Shown here in pieces: positions 44,672-53,138 of a stretch of DNA of 64,000 nt. The position numbers and the translations under genes are program-made. The notes beneath the pieces were generated by a model. The model was given only the letters and a program-made list of their open reading frames with translations, was not told the origin of the DNA and searched no databases. Positions within the stretch are counted from its first letter, which is position 1, and every line of letters begins with the position of its first letter. Origin of the DNA: Mesorhizobium sp. 131-2-1 (GTDB lineage: Bacteria > Pseudomonadota > Alphaproteobacteria > Rhizobiales > Rhizobiaceae); the NCBI RefSeq assembly GCF_016756535.1, contig NZ_AP023247.1, positions 4,960,501 to 5,024,500 on the forward strand, read 5' to 3'.

Positions 44672-46147
44672 TCACCGGTGCTCGGCCAGTATCCTCGCCA
44701 GCACCGTGACGCCCCGCCGCAGCGCTTCCGCGTCAAGCCCGGCATAACCCATGATGAAGCCAGCCGCTTCCGGCCGAGGCCCGGTCGGGTCGTAGAGCGG
44801 CGATACCGGGTAGAGACCGATCCCGGCAGCTCGCGCGGCCGCGATGATCGCCGGTTCGCGCCCGGCGGCGAAGCCATGCATCCAAGCCACGACATGCAGT
44901 CCCGTATCGGCTCCCGCAATGGTGACCCTCGAGCCCAGATGGTCGGTCAAGGCCTGTAGCAGCACCTGCCTGCGTTCGGCATTCTTTCTGCGGATGCTGC
45001 GAACGTGCCGCTCGTAGGCGCCGCTCGCCAGCAACTCGCCCAGCACGTCCTGCTCCAACATCGGCGCATGCCGGTCGGTCAGGCGCTTCGCCTCGCTGAA
45101 CGCCCGGCACAGGCCGGTTGGGACGACAAGATAGCCAAGCCTCAAGGTGGGCGAGAGCGTCTTGGAGAACGTCCCGACATAGATGACTGACTCCGCGTCG
45201 AGGGTCTGCAGGGGCGGGATGGGGACGATGTCGTGGCGGTACTCGCCGTCATAGTCATCTTCGACGATGTAGGCGCCTGTCGCCGTGGCCCATGCAAGGA
45301 GGGAACGCCGCCGCGTCGCCGAAAGCACGCTGCCGAGCGGGAACTGGTGCGACGGCGTCACGCAGGCCAGGCGGGCTGGCGGGAGCGCATCCGTCCTCAG
45401 CCCGTCCGCGTCGACGGCAACGGGCACAGCGACGCCGCCTGCCGCGGCGAAGACATTGCGAGCCAGCGGATATCCCGGGTTTTCGATCACGAAGGGGTCG
45501 CCGGGGTCGAGCAGAAGCCGGGCGCAGAGGTCGAGCCCCTGCTGGGAGCCGTTGACGATGACGATCTGGTCCGGCGCGCAGCTGATGCCGCGAGCGCGCC
45601 AGAGATAGCCCTGAAGCGCACCGCGGAGAGCGGAAGACCCTTGCGGATCGCCGTAGCGCAGCCGCGGTCCGCGTCGCAGGATGGCATTGTTGGACGCTCG
45701 TCGCCAGGCCAGCACCGGGAAGTCCGCCCCGGACAGATCGCCATAGCGGAAATCCGCGACCTTGCCCGGCTGCTGTTCCGGTGGCGGAGGCAGAACCAGC
45801 AGCCGGCGCGCGAATGCCGAGAGGTTCCGAGGCGAGGCGGTCGAGACGGTCGCCTCCCCTGTCGCCCTCTCCAGCCCTGCAGCAACGACGGCGCGCGCCC
45901 CATGACGGGTGATCAGATAGCCTTCAGCGTGAAGCTGGTTGTAGGCCGCCGTCACCGTGGTTCGCGAGGCGCCCCATTCGGCGGCGAAACCCCGGGTCGA
46001 CGGCAGGCGGTCGCCGGGCCGGTAGGCGCCGCTGTGTATCTGTTCCTTTATCGCCGCGATGATCCGGCGTGCGACACCATCCTGCTCCAACTGGACCACC
46101 GAAAACCTGCAAAACTGGATATTCCAAGCAAGCCAGACATCAGGCAT
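44672..46147 (-). CDS. MocR/PdxR-family PLP-dependent regulator
   Basis: A 491-residue chimera. The GntR-type helix-turn-helix (about 25-90: QIHSGAYRPGDRLPSTRGFAAEWGASRTTVTAAYNQL, quoted in two parts by eye) precedes a class I aminotransferase domain with VEDDYDGEYRHD and the PLP Lys of VGTFSKTLSPTLRLGY. The usual ligand is PLP or an amino-compound adduct. The start is uncertain: ATG 46147 or the GTG 20 codons later. Divergent from a PaiB-like gene, 28 nt away, and probably its regulator. Confidence 0.85.
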   Translation of the reverse strand: MPDVWLAWNIQFCRFSVVQLEQDGVARRIIAAIKEQIHSGAYRPGDRLPSTRGFAAEWGASRTTVTAAYNQLHAEGYLITRHGARAVVAAGLERATGEATVSTASPRNLSAFARRLLVLPPPPEQQPGKVADFRYGDLSGADFPVLAWRRASNNAILRRGPRLRYGDPQGSSALRGALQGYLWRARGISCAPDQIVIVNGSQQGLDLCARLLLDPGDPFVIENPGYPLARNVFAAAGGVAVPVAVDADGLRTDALPPARLACVTPSHQFPLGSVLSATRRRSLLAWATATGAYIVEDDYDGEYRHDIVPIPPLQTLDAESVIYVGTFSKTLSPTLRLGYLVVPTGLCRAFSEAKRLTDRHAPMLEQDVLGELLASGAYERHVRSIRRKNAERRQVLLQALTDHLGSRVTIAGADTGLHVVAWMHGFAAGREPAIIAAARAAGIGLYPVSPLYDPTGPRPEAAGFIMGYAGLDAEALRRGVTVLARILAEHR

Positions 46148-46175
46148 CTTCAGTCGCGACGCAAGGAGTTTCGCC

Positions 46176-46799
46176 ATGTACATACCGCCCGCCTTCCGGG
46201 ATGACGACAAGGAGAGCCTGAGAGCAACGATCCGCGCGGCGCGGCTGGCGACCCTGGTCACCGCCACGGCGGAAGGCCTGCTGGCGACGCCATTGCCGCT
46301 TTTGCTCGACGAGAGCGAGGGCGAGCACGGGACGATCTACGGCCATGTGGCGAAGGCAAATCCGCAGTGGCGCGCACCCGTGCTGGGCGATTGCATGGCC
46401 ATCTTCATGGGGCCGGACGCCTACGTGACGCCGGCGTGGTATCAAACCAAGCAGGAAACCGGCAAGGTCGTGCCGACCTGGAACTATGTCGCCATCCACG
46501 CCTATGGGCCGGTCCAATTCTTCGAAGACGCCGACAGGCTGCTCGAGGTGGTGACGCGTCTCACCAATCTGCATGAAGGCGGGCGCGCCTCACCCTGGTC
46601 CGTGTCGGATGCGCCGCCAGATTTCATTCAATCGCAACTCAAGGGGATTGTCGGCCTACGCATGCCGGTCGCGAGGCTGGAAGGCAAGCGCAAGATGAGC
46701 CAGAACCGCAACGCGACCGATCGCGCCGGTGTCGCGTCCGGCCTTGCGGCGAGCGACCGGCCCTCGGACCGCGAGGTCGCGCCTCTCATCCTGGTGTGA
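46176..46799 (+). CDS. PaiB-like FMN-binding protein
   Basis: A 207-residue protein of the PaiB family (split-barrel FMN-binding fold). It begins MYIPPAFRDDDKESL and has ATPLPLLLDE, GHVAKANPQW, VPTWNYVAIHAYGP and IVGLRMPVARLEGK. PaiB is a transcriptional repressor in Bacillus; many homologues in Proteobacteria stand next to a MocR gene, as here, and are enzyme-like. AAGGAG lies about 7 nt before the ATG. The C-terminal 35 residues are Ser/Ala/Arg-rich. Confidence 0.88.
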   Translation: MYIPPAFRDDDKESLRATIRAARLATLVTATAEGLLATPLPLLLDESEGEHGTIYGHVAKANPQWRAPVLGDCMAIFMGPDAYVTPAWYQTKQETGKVVPTWNYVAIHAYGPVQFFEDADRLLEVVTRLTNLHEGGRASPWSVSDAPPDFIQSQLKGIVGLRMPVARLEGKRKMSQNRNATDRAGVASGLAASDRPSDREVAPLILV

Positions 46800-46945
46800 A
46801 GTCCCGGCCCCGTACACTTTCCTGCTAGGCCGTGAAACCCATAAATCAGCCGGGCGGACGACTTGCCGGCGTCCGCTATGCACCGAAAGCGACCAACGTT
46901 TGCAGCGCAGCTAAAAGAAGCAATGGGCCACAAGCAGAAGTTAAC

Positions 46946-48694
46946 TCAACTTGCTCGTAAGGGGCGCACATACTGCTCCGGCAGCCCCGCCTTCCGCAGG
47001 GCATCAATCAAGTGTTGCTGAGCTTCAGGGCGTGCGTAGTGCAGTACCTGGATCACATTCCGAAGCGACAAATCCGGTTTCACCAGCTTCACCTTGGCGA
47101 TCACCTCACTTGCACCAGTTAAGTCGCCTAATTGCGCGCGCGCGGCGGCTAGGTACAAGGAGCCACTGGAGCGTGGTACAGGGACACTCTCGAGCGCTTC
47201 GACTGCGTCAGCATATCGAGCGAGGTCAAAGAGCGTCAGGCCGCGAACCGCTGCAAACCAATCGGGCACGAAGGGACCCAAGCCTATGGCGGCATCGATT
47301 GTGGCCAACGCATCGGCCGGCCTGCCACTGGCGCGCTGCCAGTTCGCGTAGTCGCCCTTAATCTGTATATCGGCCGGATTGAGTGTCAGCGCCCTGTCAA
47401 AATGGAAGCGTGAACGGTCATGGTCGCCTGTCCAAAGGTAGTAGAGCGCCCTTGCCCAATGAGACGTGGCGTCGTTGGCATCTAGTTCCAGCGCTTGTTT
47501 CGAAGCGCTCTCAGCCTTGGCCATCTGATCGTCATCGAGCAGAATGACATTGCTCATGGTAAGAGCTATCGCCAGCCAGGCATGAGCAAGTGCAAAATGC
47601 GGATCGACGGCAATTGCGCGCTCAAGTAGGGGTACGGCTTCGGCATCACGCTGATGGTCACATAGGTCGCGGCCTTGTAACAGACAGTCATAAGCCGACC
47701 AGCTAGTAGTTGGTTTTGCACGGGCTTTTGCTGCTTCTGCAGCGTACATACGGCCCTCCAGACTTGTTACGATTGCGGCCACAACAAGGTCCTGGATAGC
47801 GAAGATATCCTGCGCATCGCGATCGTACCGGTCGGCCCAGACGTGATTGCCGGTTCTGGCGTCGACCAATTGGGCTGTGATGCGTATTCGGTCGCCCAAT
47901 CTGCGTAGACTACCCTCAACTACATAGGCAACGCCCAGTTCCCGCGCTACTTCGATATGACTTTTTCCTCTGTTGGCAAAGTGAAACGACGCGTGGCGAG
48001 ATACTACGGATAGGCCGCGAAAGCGGGCGAGTTCGGTAATGATATCCTCGGTGATCCCATCGGAAATGTACTGTTGCCCGGGATCACCACTCATGTCGGT
48101 AAATGGCAGTACTGCTATGGACGGTTTGATTCGTTCTACCGCTGTCGGTCGCACCGATGTTCCTGAGGGAGCTCCCAGACGATAGACCCGGACCGGCTGG
48201 GCGATATTCTTGAGTTGCTGCTCACCCATGTCTTCAAACGAGAGATCAAGGCGACTTCCTACGTTGTCATGAACCATGCCGGTGACTGCAATGCCGCCCG
48301 CCGGGGCAAGTCCCTCGATCCGCGCAGCGACGTTCACGCCTTCACCGAAAACATCGCCATCCTCAGCAATCACATCCCCCAAGTTGACGCCAATGCGGAG
48401 TTGGATGGCGCGGTCCTCTGGCAGCTCTGCGTTCCGAGCTGCCATATCCTTCTGTAATGCAACTGCGCAGGCCACGGCCTTCACGACGCTGGGGAATTCC
48501 GCGAGAAAGCCATCCCCCATAGACTTAAACAGCCGACCTTGGTGCTCGGCGATCCTAGTTTCGATCACTTCGGCGCGGAGGTTCCGCACGACCGTCAGAG
48601 TGCCGTCCTCGTCCACGCCCATCAGCCGACTGTAACCGACTACATCGGCTGCAAGGATGGCAGCCAGACGGCGCTGAACAGAGTTCTCCACCAC
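46946..48694 (-). CDS. Class III adenylate cyclase with TPR-like C-terminus
   Basis: A 582-residue soluble protein. The N-terminal cyclase domain (about 8-175) has the metal-binding Asp residues of AILAADVVGYSRLMG and GRLFKSMGDGFLAEF plus GVNVAARIEGLAPAGGI. The middle part (about 195-310, KPSIAVLPFTDMSGDPGQQY) is the TolB-like/CadC-like domain usual in this rhizobial group. TPR-like helices fill the rest. It starts at a GTG. It makes cAMP; the input is unknown. Base use is visibly less GC-rich than its neighbours, and an IS fragment lies 270 nt upstream, suggesting transfer. Confidence 0.9.
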   Translation of the reverse strand: MVENSVQRRLAAILAADVVGYSRLMGVDEDGTLTVVRNLRAEVIETRIAEHQGRLFKSMGDGFLAEFPSVVKAVACAVALQKDMAARNAELPEDRAIQLRIGVNLGDVIAEDGDVFGEGVNVAARIEGLAPAGGIAVTGMVHDNVGSRLDLSFEDMGEQQLKNIAQPVRVYRLGAPSGTSVRPTAVERIKPSIAVLPFTDMSGDPGQQYISDGITEDIITELARFRGLSVVSRHASFHFANRGKSHIEVARELGVAYVVEGSLRRLGDRIRITAQLVDARTGNHVWADRYDRDAQDIFAIQDLVVAAIVTSLEGRMYAAEAAKARAKPTTSWSAYDCLLQGRDLCDHQRDAEAVPLLERAIAVDPHFALAHAWLAIALTMSNVILLDDDQMAKAESASKQALELDANDATSHWARALYYLWTGDHDRSRFHFDRALTLNPADIQIKGDYANWQRASGRPADALATIDAAIGLGPFVPDWFAAVRGLTLFDLARYADAVEALESVPVPRSSGSLYLAAARAQLGDLTGASEVIAKVKLVKPDLSLRNVIQVLHYARPEAQQHLIDALRKAGLPEQYVRPLRAS

Positions 48695-48963
48695 TCGATA
48701 GTGCCCCAGTTGGTCACCTGGGCTCCCTTGCAGAGTCTGGTTGATGACACGATAGCACTGCCGCGCCTGGCCGTAACCAGTGGTCCCAGAGCGAAGTCAG
48801 GCAGCTACGCGTCTGCTAGGGGTCATTCGCGACCGGGTCGAGCCAGTGGCAAGTTCGGCCAAGTCCGCTATGCCGCCGAAAGCGTAAGTAAATCAAAGTA
48901 TTATCGGCAAGGCTATAAGTCTTGGCGGGTTGATGGCGCTCTCCAAAACCGGAGCTTCGAGTC

Positions 48964-49050
48964 ATGCGCTACGAACTCAGCGATTGCGAATGGACCGCCA
49001 TCAGACCGTTGCTGCCGAATAAGCCGCGCGGCGTTCGGCGCGTAAACGTT
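48964..49050 (+). mobile_element. IS5-family transposase N-terminal fragment
   Basis: An ATG opens MRYELSDCEWTAIRPLLPNK followed by PRGVRRVN, the start of IS5-family (IS427-like) transposases, which begin with an MRYELSD.EW..I.P.LPNKPRGV.RV pattern. Homology stops at about 49050, just before the PanB-like gene's stop. No catalytic DDE residues and no inverted repeats remain. The 269 nt before it (48695-48963) holds no gene I can support. Confidence 0.75.
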
Positions 49051-49053
49051 CCT

Positions 49054-49866
49054 TCAGAGCCCCACAGACGCCTTGAAAGCTGCAAGCTCTTGGTCGGCGA
49101 TCGAGACCACATGCTGCGGCTCCGGGTAGGCTCCGGTCTGCACATCCGAGATGAACTCGCGGTAGGCGGCAATGCGCTCGCGCTGCAGCCGCTCGTATTC
49201 GGCGGCGAAGTTGCGATATGTCTTTGCATGGCGGGGCTTGTGACCGGTCGTGTGGCCGAGCACGTCCTCGCTGAAAAGATACTGCGCATCGGCGTGCGGC
49301 CCGGCACCCATGCCAAGCATGATCATCGATGTGTTCCTGGTGATCAGCTCGCCGATCCGGTCGGGCACCACCTCCAGCTCCGCGCCAAAGCAGCCGATTG
49401 CTTCCAGGCGCTTCACATGGTCCCACACGACCCGCGCGCCCTCGGCGGTCCTGCCGACGGCCTTGAAGCCACCGGTCCAGGTGCATTGCGAGGGGATCAG
49501 GCCGACATGGGCGATGATCGGCACCGCATTGTCGCAGAGCGCTTTCTGGATATCGAGCGAGGCGGCGCAGTAGAAGCAGTCGCCGCCAATGCGCATGAAG
49601 TGATAGGCGGCCTTGAGATAATCTTCGGCCGTGATCAGGTCGCCGAAGGGGCCATAGGGCAGCCCGACCTGCACGAAGCAGCGACCGGCCGCGTCGCGCA
49701 TTTCAGGCGAGAAGAAGCGGCCCTCGATCGACAGCATGTCGACGCCAGCCGCGTCCGCCGCCGCGGCCTCTTCGAGCGAGGTGACGTAGAGCATGGAGAT
49801 CTTCTGCCCGCGACCCTTCATGGCGCGGATGTCGGCGACCGTCGGCCGGTTGGTTTTGGTGACCAT
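49054..49866 (-). CDS. PanB-fold (ketopantoate hydroxymethyltransferase-like) enzyme with altered metal site
   Basis: A 270-residue PEP/KPHMT-type TIM barrel. VTSLEEAAAADAAGVDMLS, IIAHVGLIPSQ and MIMLGMGAGPHADAQYLFSEDVLG align by eye with PanB. The PanB Mg ligands are replaced: the VGDS Asp by Glu48 (LSIEGR), the DMPF Asp by Gly68 (QVGLPYG), and the KLEGG Glu by the FYCAAS segment. A pantothenate role is therefore unlikely; an aldolase-like or one-carbon step in polyol breakdown is inferred. AGGGAAG precedes the ATG. Last gene of the seven-gene operon, 10 nt after the isomerase-like gene. Confidence 0.82.
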   Translation of the reverse strand: MVTKTNRPTVADIRAMKGRGQKISMLYVTSLEEAAAADAAGVDMLSIEGRFFSPEMRDAAGRCFVQVGLPYGPFGDLITAEDYLKAAYHFMRIGGDCFYCAASLDIQKALCDNAVPIIAHVGLIPSQCTWTGGFKAVGRTAEGARVVWDHVKRLEAIGCFGAELEVVPDRIGELITRNTSMIMLGMGAGPHADAQYLFSEDVLGHTTGHKPRHAKTYRNFAAEYERLQRERIAAYREFISDVQTGAYPEPQHVVSIADQELAAFKASVGL

Positions 49867-49876
49867 TTTTCTTCCC

Positions 49877-50659
49877 TCAGACGGTGAAAGCGTCGCGGAA
49901 GGCGTGGAGCGCCGCCTCGGGATCGCCGGAGGCAAACGCCTCCATGCCGACCGGTCCGCGGTAGCCCATGTCCTTCAGCGCGCGGGCGATGCCGCGATAG
50001 TTGATCTCTCCGGTGCCGGGCTCCATCCGACCCGGCACGTCGGCCACCTGGACCTCGCCGATCCATGGCAGGCAGGCGCGGCAGAGCTCGATCAGATTCC
50101 CCTCGCCGATCTGCGCGTGGTAGAGATCGAGGTTGAGGCGCAGGCCGGGCCGGTTCACGCTCTTGACCAGCGCCAGCGTGTCCTCGGCGCGCGCGAACGG
50201 CACGCCGGGATGATCGACCGGCAGGTTGAGATTCTCCAGCGTGAAGGTCACGCCCTCCGCCTCGGCGAGGTCGGCGATGCGGTTCAGCGTGTCGCGCGCC
50301 TTGAGCCACATCGCGCCGCTGACTGTCTCGCAAGGCGTGACCGGCAGGCCGCCCTCGCCCAGCCCCGTGCCATGCAGGTTGAGCCGCGCGACGCCGAGGC
50401 GCTTGCCGACCGCTGCCGTCTCCTTGGCCGTCTTCAAGAGTTCGGCTGCCCCCTCGTCGTCGGCAAGCCGGCCGCGCAGATAGCCGTTCATGATCGAGAA
50501 TGTCGCGCCGGAACTTTCCAGCATCGAGAGGTCATGGTCGGGCCAGTTCCAGAGCCCGACCTGGAAACCCAATTCAGTGAGGCGCCGTATGCGGAACTCC
50601 ATCGGCCGGTCGCGCCAGAGCATCTCGGCGCAGGCCGCAAGGGTGAAGGTGTCGGACAT
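49877..50659 (-). CDS. Hydroxypyruvate isomerase/AP-endonuclease-2-type TIM barrel
   Basis: A 260-residue sugar-phosphate-isomerase-like TIM barrel. The metal and base residues of Hyi-type isomerases are recognisable in VTFTLENLNLP, LNLDLYHAQIGEGNLIE, IGEVQVADVPGRMEPGTGEINY and VGMEAFA. Hyi interconverts hydroxypyruvate and tartronate semialdehyde; relatives (MocC, IolE/IolI types) act on inososes and keto-polyols. Substrate unknown. It is separated from the Rieske gene by one base, in the operon with a sugar ABC transporter. Confidence 0.85.
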   Translation of the reverse strand: MSDTFTLAACAEMLWRDRPMEFRIRRLTELGFQVGLWNWPDHDLSMLESSGATFSIMNGYLRGRLADDEGAAELLKTAKETAAVGKRLGVARLNLHGTGLGEGGLPVTPCETVSGAMWLKARDTLNRIADLAEAEGVTFTLENLNLPVDHPGVPFARAEDTLALVKSVNRPGLRLNLDLYHAQIGEGNLIELCRACLPWIGEVQVADVPGRMEPGTGEINYRGIARALKDMGYRGPVGMEAFASGDPEAALHAFRDAFTV

Positions 50660-50660
50660 G

Positions 50661-50972
50661 TCAGACCTCTATGTGCACGCGGCCGTTCTCGACCTTGGTC
50701 TTATAGGTTTTGAGGTTCACGCAAACCGGCGCGCGCAGCGCTTCGCCGGTGCGATAGTCGAACACCCCATTATGCTTCGGGCATTCGATCTTGTATTCCA
50801 TGACCAGGCCGTCGCTCAGATGCACTTTTTCGTGCGTGCACAGGCCATCGGTGCAGAAGTAGTCGTCGTCGGGACCGCGGTAGATGGCGAATGTCCGGCC
50901 GCCATGGTCGAAGCGGATCAGATCCTCTTCGTCGATATCGTCCGTGCCACACGCCTCAATCCACATTGCCAT
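50661..50972 (-). CDS. Rieske [2Fe-2S] ferredoxin, MocE-like
   Basis: A 103-residue soluble Rieske protein. The cluster ligands are Cys45-Thr-His47 (LCTHEKVH) and Cys64-Pro-Lys-His67 (ECPKHNGVFD). It is the size of oxygenase-type ferredoxins and resembles MocE of rhizopine catabolism. It should feed electrons to an oxygenase, and the best partner is the histidine-box hydroxylase at the head of this operon. No ferredoxin reductase is encoded in the window. The start may be at 50972 or two codons later. Confidence 0.88.
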   Translation of the reverse strand: MAMWIEACGTDDIDEEDLIRFDHGGRTFAIYRGPDDDYFCTDGLCTHEKVHLSDGLVMEYKIECPKHNGVFDYRTGEALRAPVCVNLKTYKTKVENGRVHIEV

Positions 50973-51083
50973 TTAGCTGCCTGCCGTCTGTCTTCGGTTT
51001 CGTCAGAGAGGCGGCCGACGGACCACGCGATCCGCCGGCCGCAAGCGAAGATGCCCGTGGAGGATATGGGCGTCTTCGACGGT

Positions 51084-51887
51084 CTATGCCTGCTCGCCAT
51101 GTGCCGTTGCGAAGCCCTCGATCTCGGCTTCCAGTTCCGCCATCTGCTCGCCGCCGGCCATCAGGTCGGTGACGGCTTCGCGGCTTTTCTCGCCCTTGCG
51201 GAAATCGGCAGCCTTGGCGCCACGGATGAGGACGGCGAAGTGATCGCCGACCGTCAGCGCGTGGACGACATTGTGGGTGATGAAGATGACGGCGATACCC
51301 TTGCGGCGCGCCTGCAGCACGATGCGCAGCACGTGCGCGGCTTCCTTGACGCCAAGGGCTGCGGTCGGCTCGTCGAGGATCAGCACGCTGGCGCCGAAAT
51401 GGACGGCCCGCGCGATCGCAAGCGCCTGGCGCTCGCCGCCCGACAGGCCACCGACGAGGCGGTCGCCATCGTCGATGCGGGTGATGCCGAGCTGGCGCAT
51501 CTCGGTGACGGCGATCTCGTTGGCCCGCTTGCGGTCGTAAACAGTAAGCGGTCCCCAACGCCGTGTCGGTTCCGCTCCGACAAAGAAGGAGCGGCCGATG
51601 CTCATCAGCGGAAACGTGCCGCCGAACTGGTGGACGGTCGCGATGCCATGGTCGCTGGCATCTCGCGGGCTGTCGAACGCCACCGGTTTGCCATCCATCT
51701 CCATCGTGCCCGAGGTGGGCTTGTGGACGCCGGAGAGGATCTTGATCAGCGTCGACTTGCCGGCGCCATTGTCGCCGAGCAGGCACAGCACCTCGCCCTT
51801 GTGAACATCGAGCGAGATGTCGTGCAGGACGTCGATCGGGCCGAACGACTTGTTGATCTCGGTCAGCCTGAGCAGGGGTGTCGTCAT
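51084..51887 (-). CDS. Sugar ABC transporter ATP-binding protein (single domain)
   Basis: A 267-residue ATPase of the CUT2 sugar-transport group, with only one nucleotide-binding domain as in FrcA (RbsA-type proteins have two). Walker A is GDNGAGKST, the signature is LSGGERQ and Walker B is VLILDEPTAAL. VHQFGGTFPLM replaces the more usual YQE of the Q-loop region but keeps Gln. The ATG overlaps the permease stop by one base (TGATG). Energises uptake with the permease and binding protein upstream. Confidence 0.93.
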   Translation of the reverse strand: MTTPLLRLTEINKSFGPIDVLHDISLDVHKGEVLCLLGDNGAGKSTLIKILSGVHKPTSGTMEMDGKPVAFDSPRDASDHGIATVHQFGGTFPLMSIGRSFFVGAEPTRRWGPLTVYDRKRANEIAVTEMRQLGITRIDDGDRLVGGLSGGERQALAIARAVHFGASVLILDEPTAALGVKEAAHVLRIVLQARRKGIAVIFITHNVVHALTVGDHFAVLIRGAKAADFRKGEKSREAVTDLMAGGEQMAELEAEIEGFATAHGEQA

Positions 51888-52948
51888 CAGCGTGTCCTCG
51901 CCTTGTTGCGAGGCGCGTAGGTCAGCGCCATGGTGCGGAAGGTGTTGTTCATGAGCACGGCAGCGAGCAGCAGGACGCCGATGATCAGGCTTGCCCAGTT
52001 GGCGTCGAAGCCGGTGTAGAAGATGCCCTGGTTGACGATGGCGAAGGTGAGCGTGCCAAGCACGATGCCGACGACCGAACCATAGCCGCCGGTGAGCAGC
52101 ACGCCGCCGATGACCACCGCGATGATCGAGTTGAAGATGAAGGACTGCCCGGCCGCCACCTGCGCGCTGTTGTAGAGGATCGCCTGCGACATGCCGACGA
52201 ACGCGGCGCACAGGCCGCTGCTCATGAACAGTGCGATGGTCAGCCGGTCGGTCGGGATGCCGGCGTTGCGGGCGCTGACGGCGTCGCCGCCCATGGCCAG
52301 GATCCAGTTGCCGAAGCGCGAGAAATTCAGGATGAAGCCAACGATAAGGATGACGGCCAGCCACCAGAACAGCGTCACCTGGAATTTGCCGCCGAGATAG
52401 TCGCCAAGCAGCAGCTTGGCGGTAGGCCCGCTCTTCAGCGCGACACTGGTGCTGCCCGACAGGATCACCGACAGGCCGAGTGTCAGGCCGGCCAGCGCGA
52501 ACAGAGTCGCCAGCGTTACGACGAAGGACGGCACCTTTGTCCGGATCACCAGGACGCCGTTAATGAAGCCGACGGCAAGGCCAAGGCCGAGCGACGCCAG
52601 GATGCCGACGATGATCGGCAGATCGTAGTGGCCCGACAGGATGGCAATCGTCATCGAACTGGCAGGAACCATCGATCCGACCGAAAGGTCGAGATGCCCG
52701 GCAATCATCAGCAGCCCCACCGGGAGCGCGATGATGCCGAGTTCCGAGGCGACGTTGAGCCAGCTCGCTGCGCCGCCCGCCGACAGGAAGTTGGCGCCGC
52801 CGAAGATCGAGAAGAAGCCGAGCACGGCGATCATGCCGATCAGCGAGCCGACTTCGGGGCGTCGCACAAGGCTGCCGATAGAAGGCATCGAGGAATGCGG
52901 TGGCGCAGTCGCTGGCGAGGCAGCTTGGTCAAGGGCTTGGGATTTCAT
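51887..52948 (-). CDS. Sugar ABC transporter permease (CUT2/RbsC type)
   Basis: A 353-residue inner-membrane permease with about ten hydrophobic segments. It has the family stretches AGHLDLSVGSMVPASS and the cytoplasmic-loop GGDAVSARNAGIPTDRLTI. A 25-residue polar N-terminus precedes the first helix. It acts as a homodimer with the ATPase and receives substrate from the binding protein. Separated from the binding-protein gene by 190 nt that hold a repeat element. Confidence 0.93.
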   Translation of the reverse strand: MKSQALDQAASPATAPPHSSMPSIGSLVRRPEVGSLIGMIAVLGFFSIFGGANFLSAGGAASWLNVASELGIIALPVGLLMIAGHLDLSVGSMVPASSMTIAILSGHYDLPIIVGILASLGLGLAVGFINGVLVIRTKVPSFVVTLATLFALAGLTLGLSVILSGSTSVALKSGPTAKLLLGDYLGGKFQVTLFWWLAVILIVGFILNFSRFGNWILAMGGDAVSARNAGIPTDRLTIALFMSSGLCAAFVGMSQAILYNSAQVAAGQSFIFNSIIAVVIGGVLLTGGYGSVVGIVLGTLTFAIVNQGIFYTGFDANWASLIIGVLLLAAVLMNNTFRTMALTYAPRNKARTR

Positions 52949-52982
52949 CGAAGTGTCCCTGGCGTTGTGACGTGAGCACGAC

Positions 52983-53127
52983 TCCCTTCTCTCCTTGCGG
53001 GAGAAGGTGTCGCCGAAGGCGACGGATGAGGGGTGCTCCAGCTTGGCGGCGACGGCGATCCGTCACGCACCCCTCAACCGTCTCGGCGCTGAGCGCCGAT
53101 CCACCTTCTCCCATAAGGGAAGAAGGC
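52983..53127. repeat. Rhizobial intergenic palindromic mosaic repeat
   Basis: About 145 nt with hairpins at both ends (CCTTCTCTCCTTGCGGGAGAAGG near 52985 and CCTTCTCCCATAAGGGAAGAAGG near 53104) and inner hairpins (GTCGCC-GAA-GGCGAC, GGCGCTGAGCGCC). Such GGAGAAGG...GATGAGGGG elements are dispersed in Mesorhizobium and relatives (RIME-like). It sits inside the operon between the binding protein and permease genes, where it may lower downstream expression or protect the upstream message. Confidence 0.75.
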
Positions 53128-53138
53128 AGAGCTGAGCG

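Noticed and set aside
48539..49045. Plus-strand frame of 168 codons across the cyclase start
   Set aside because: Starts antisense inside the cyclase gene and is not in the frame of the transposase fragment.
52983..53127. Small RNA gene
   Set aside because: The hairpins match a dispersed repeat; no separate promoter or terminator seen.
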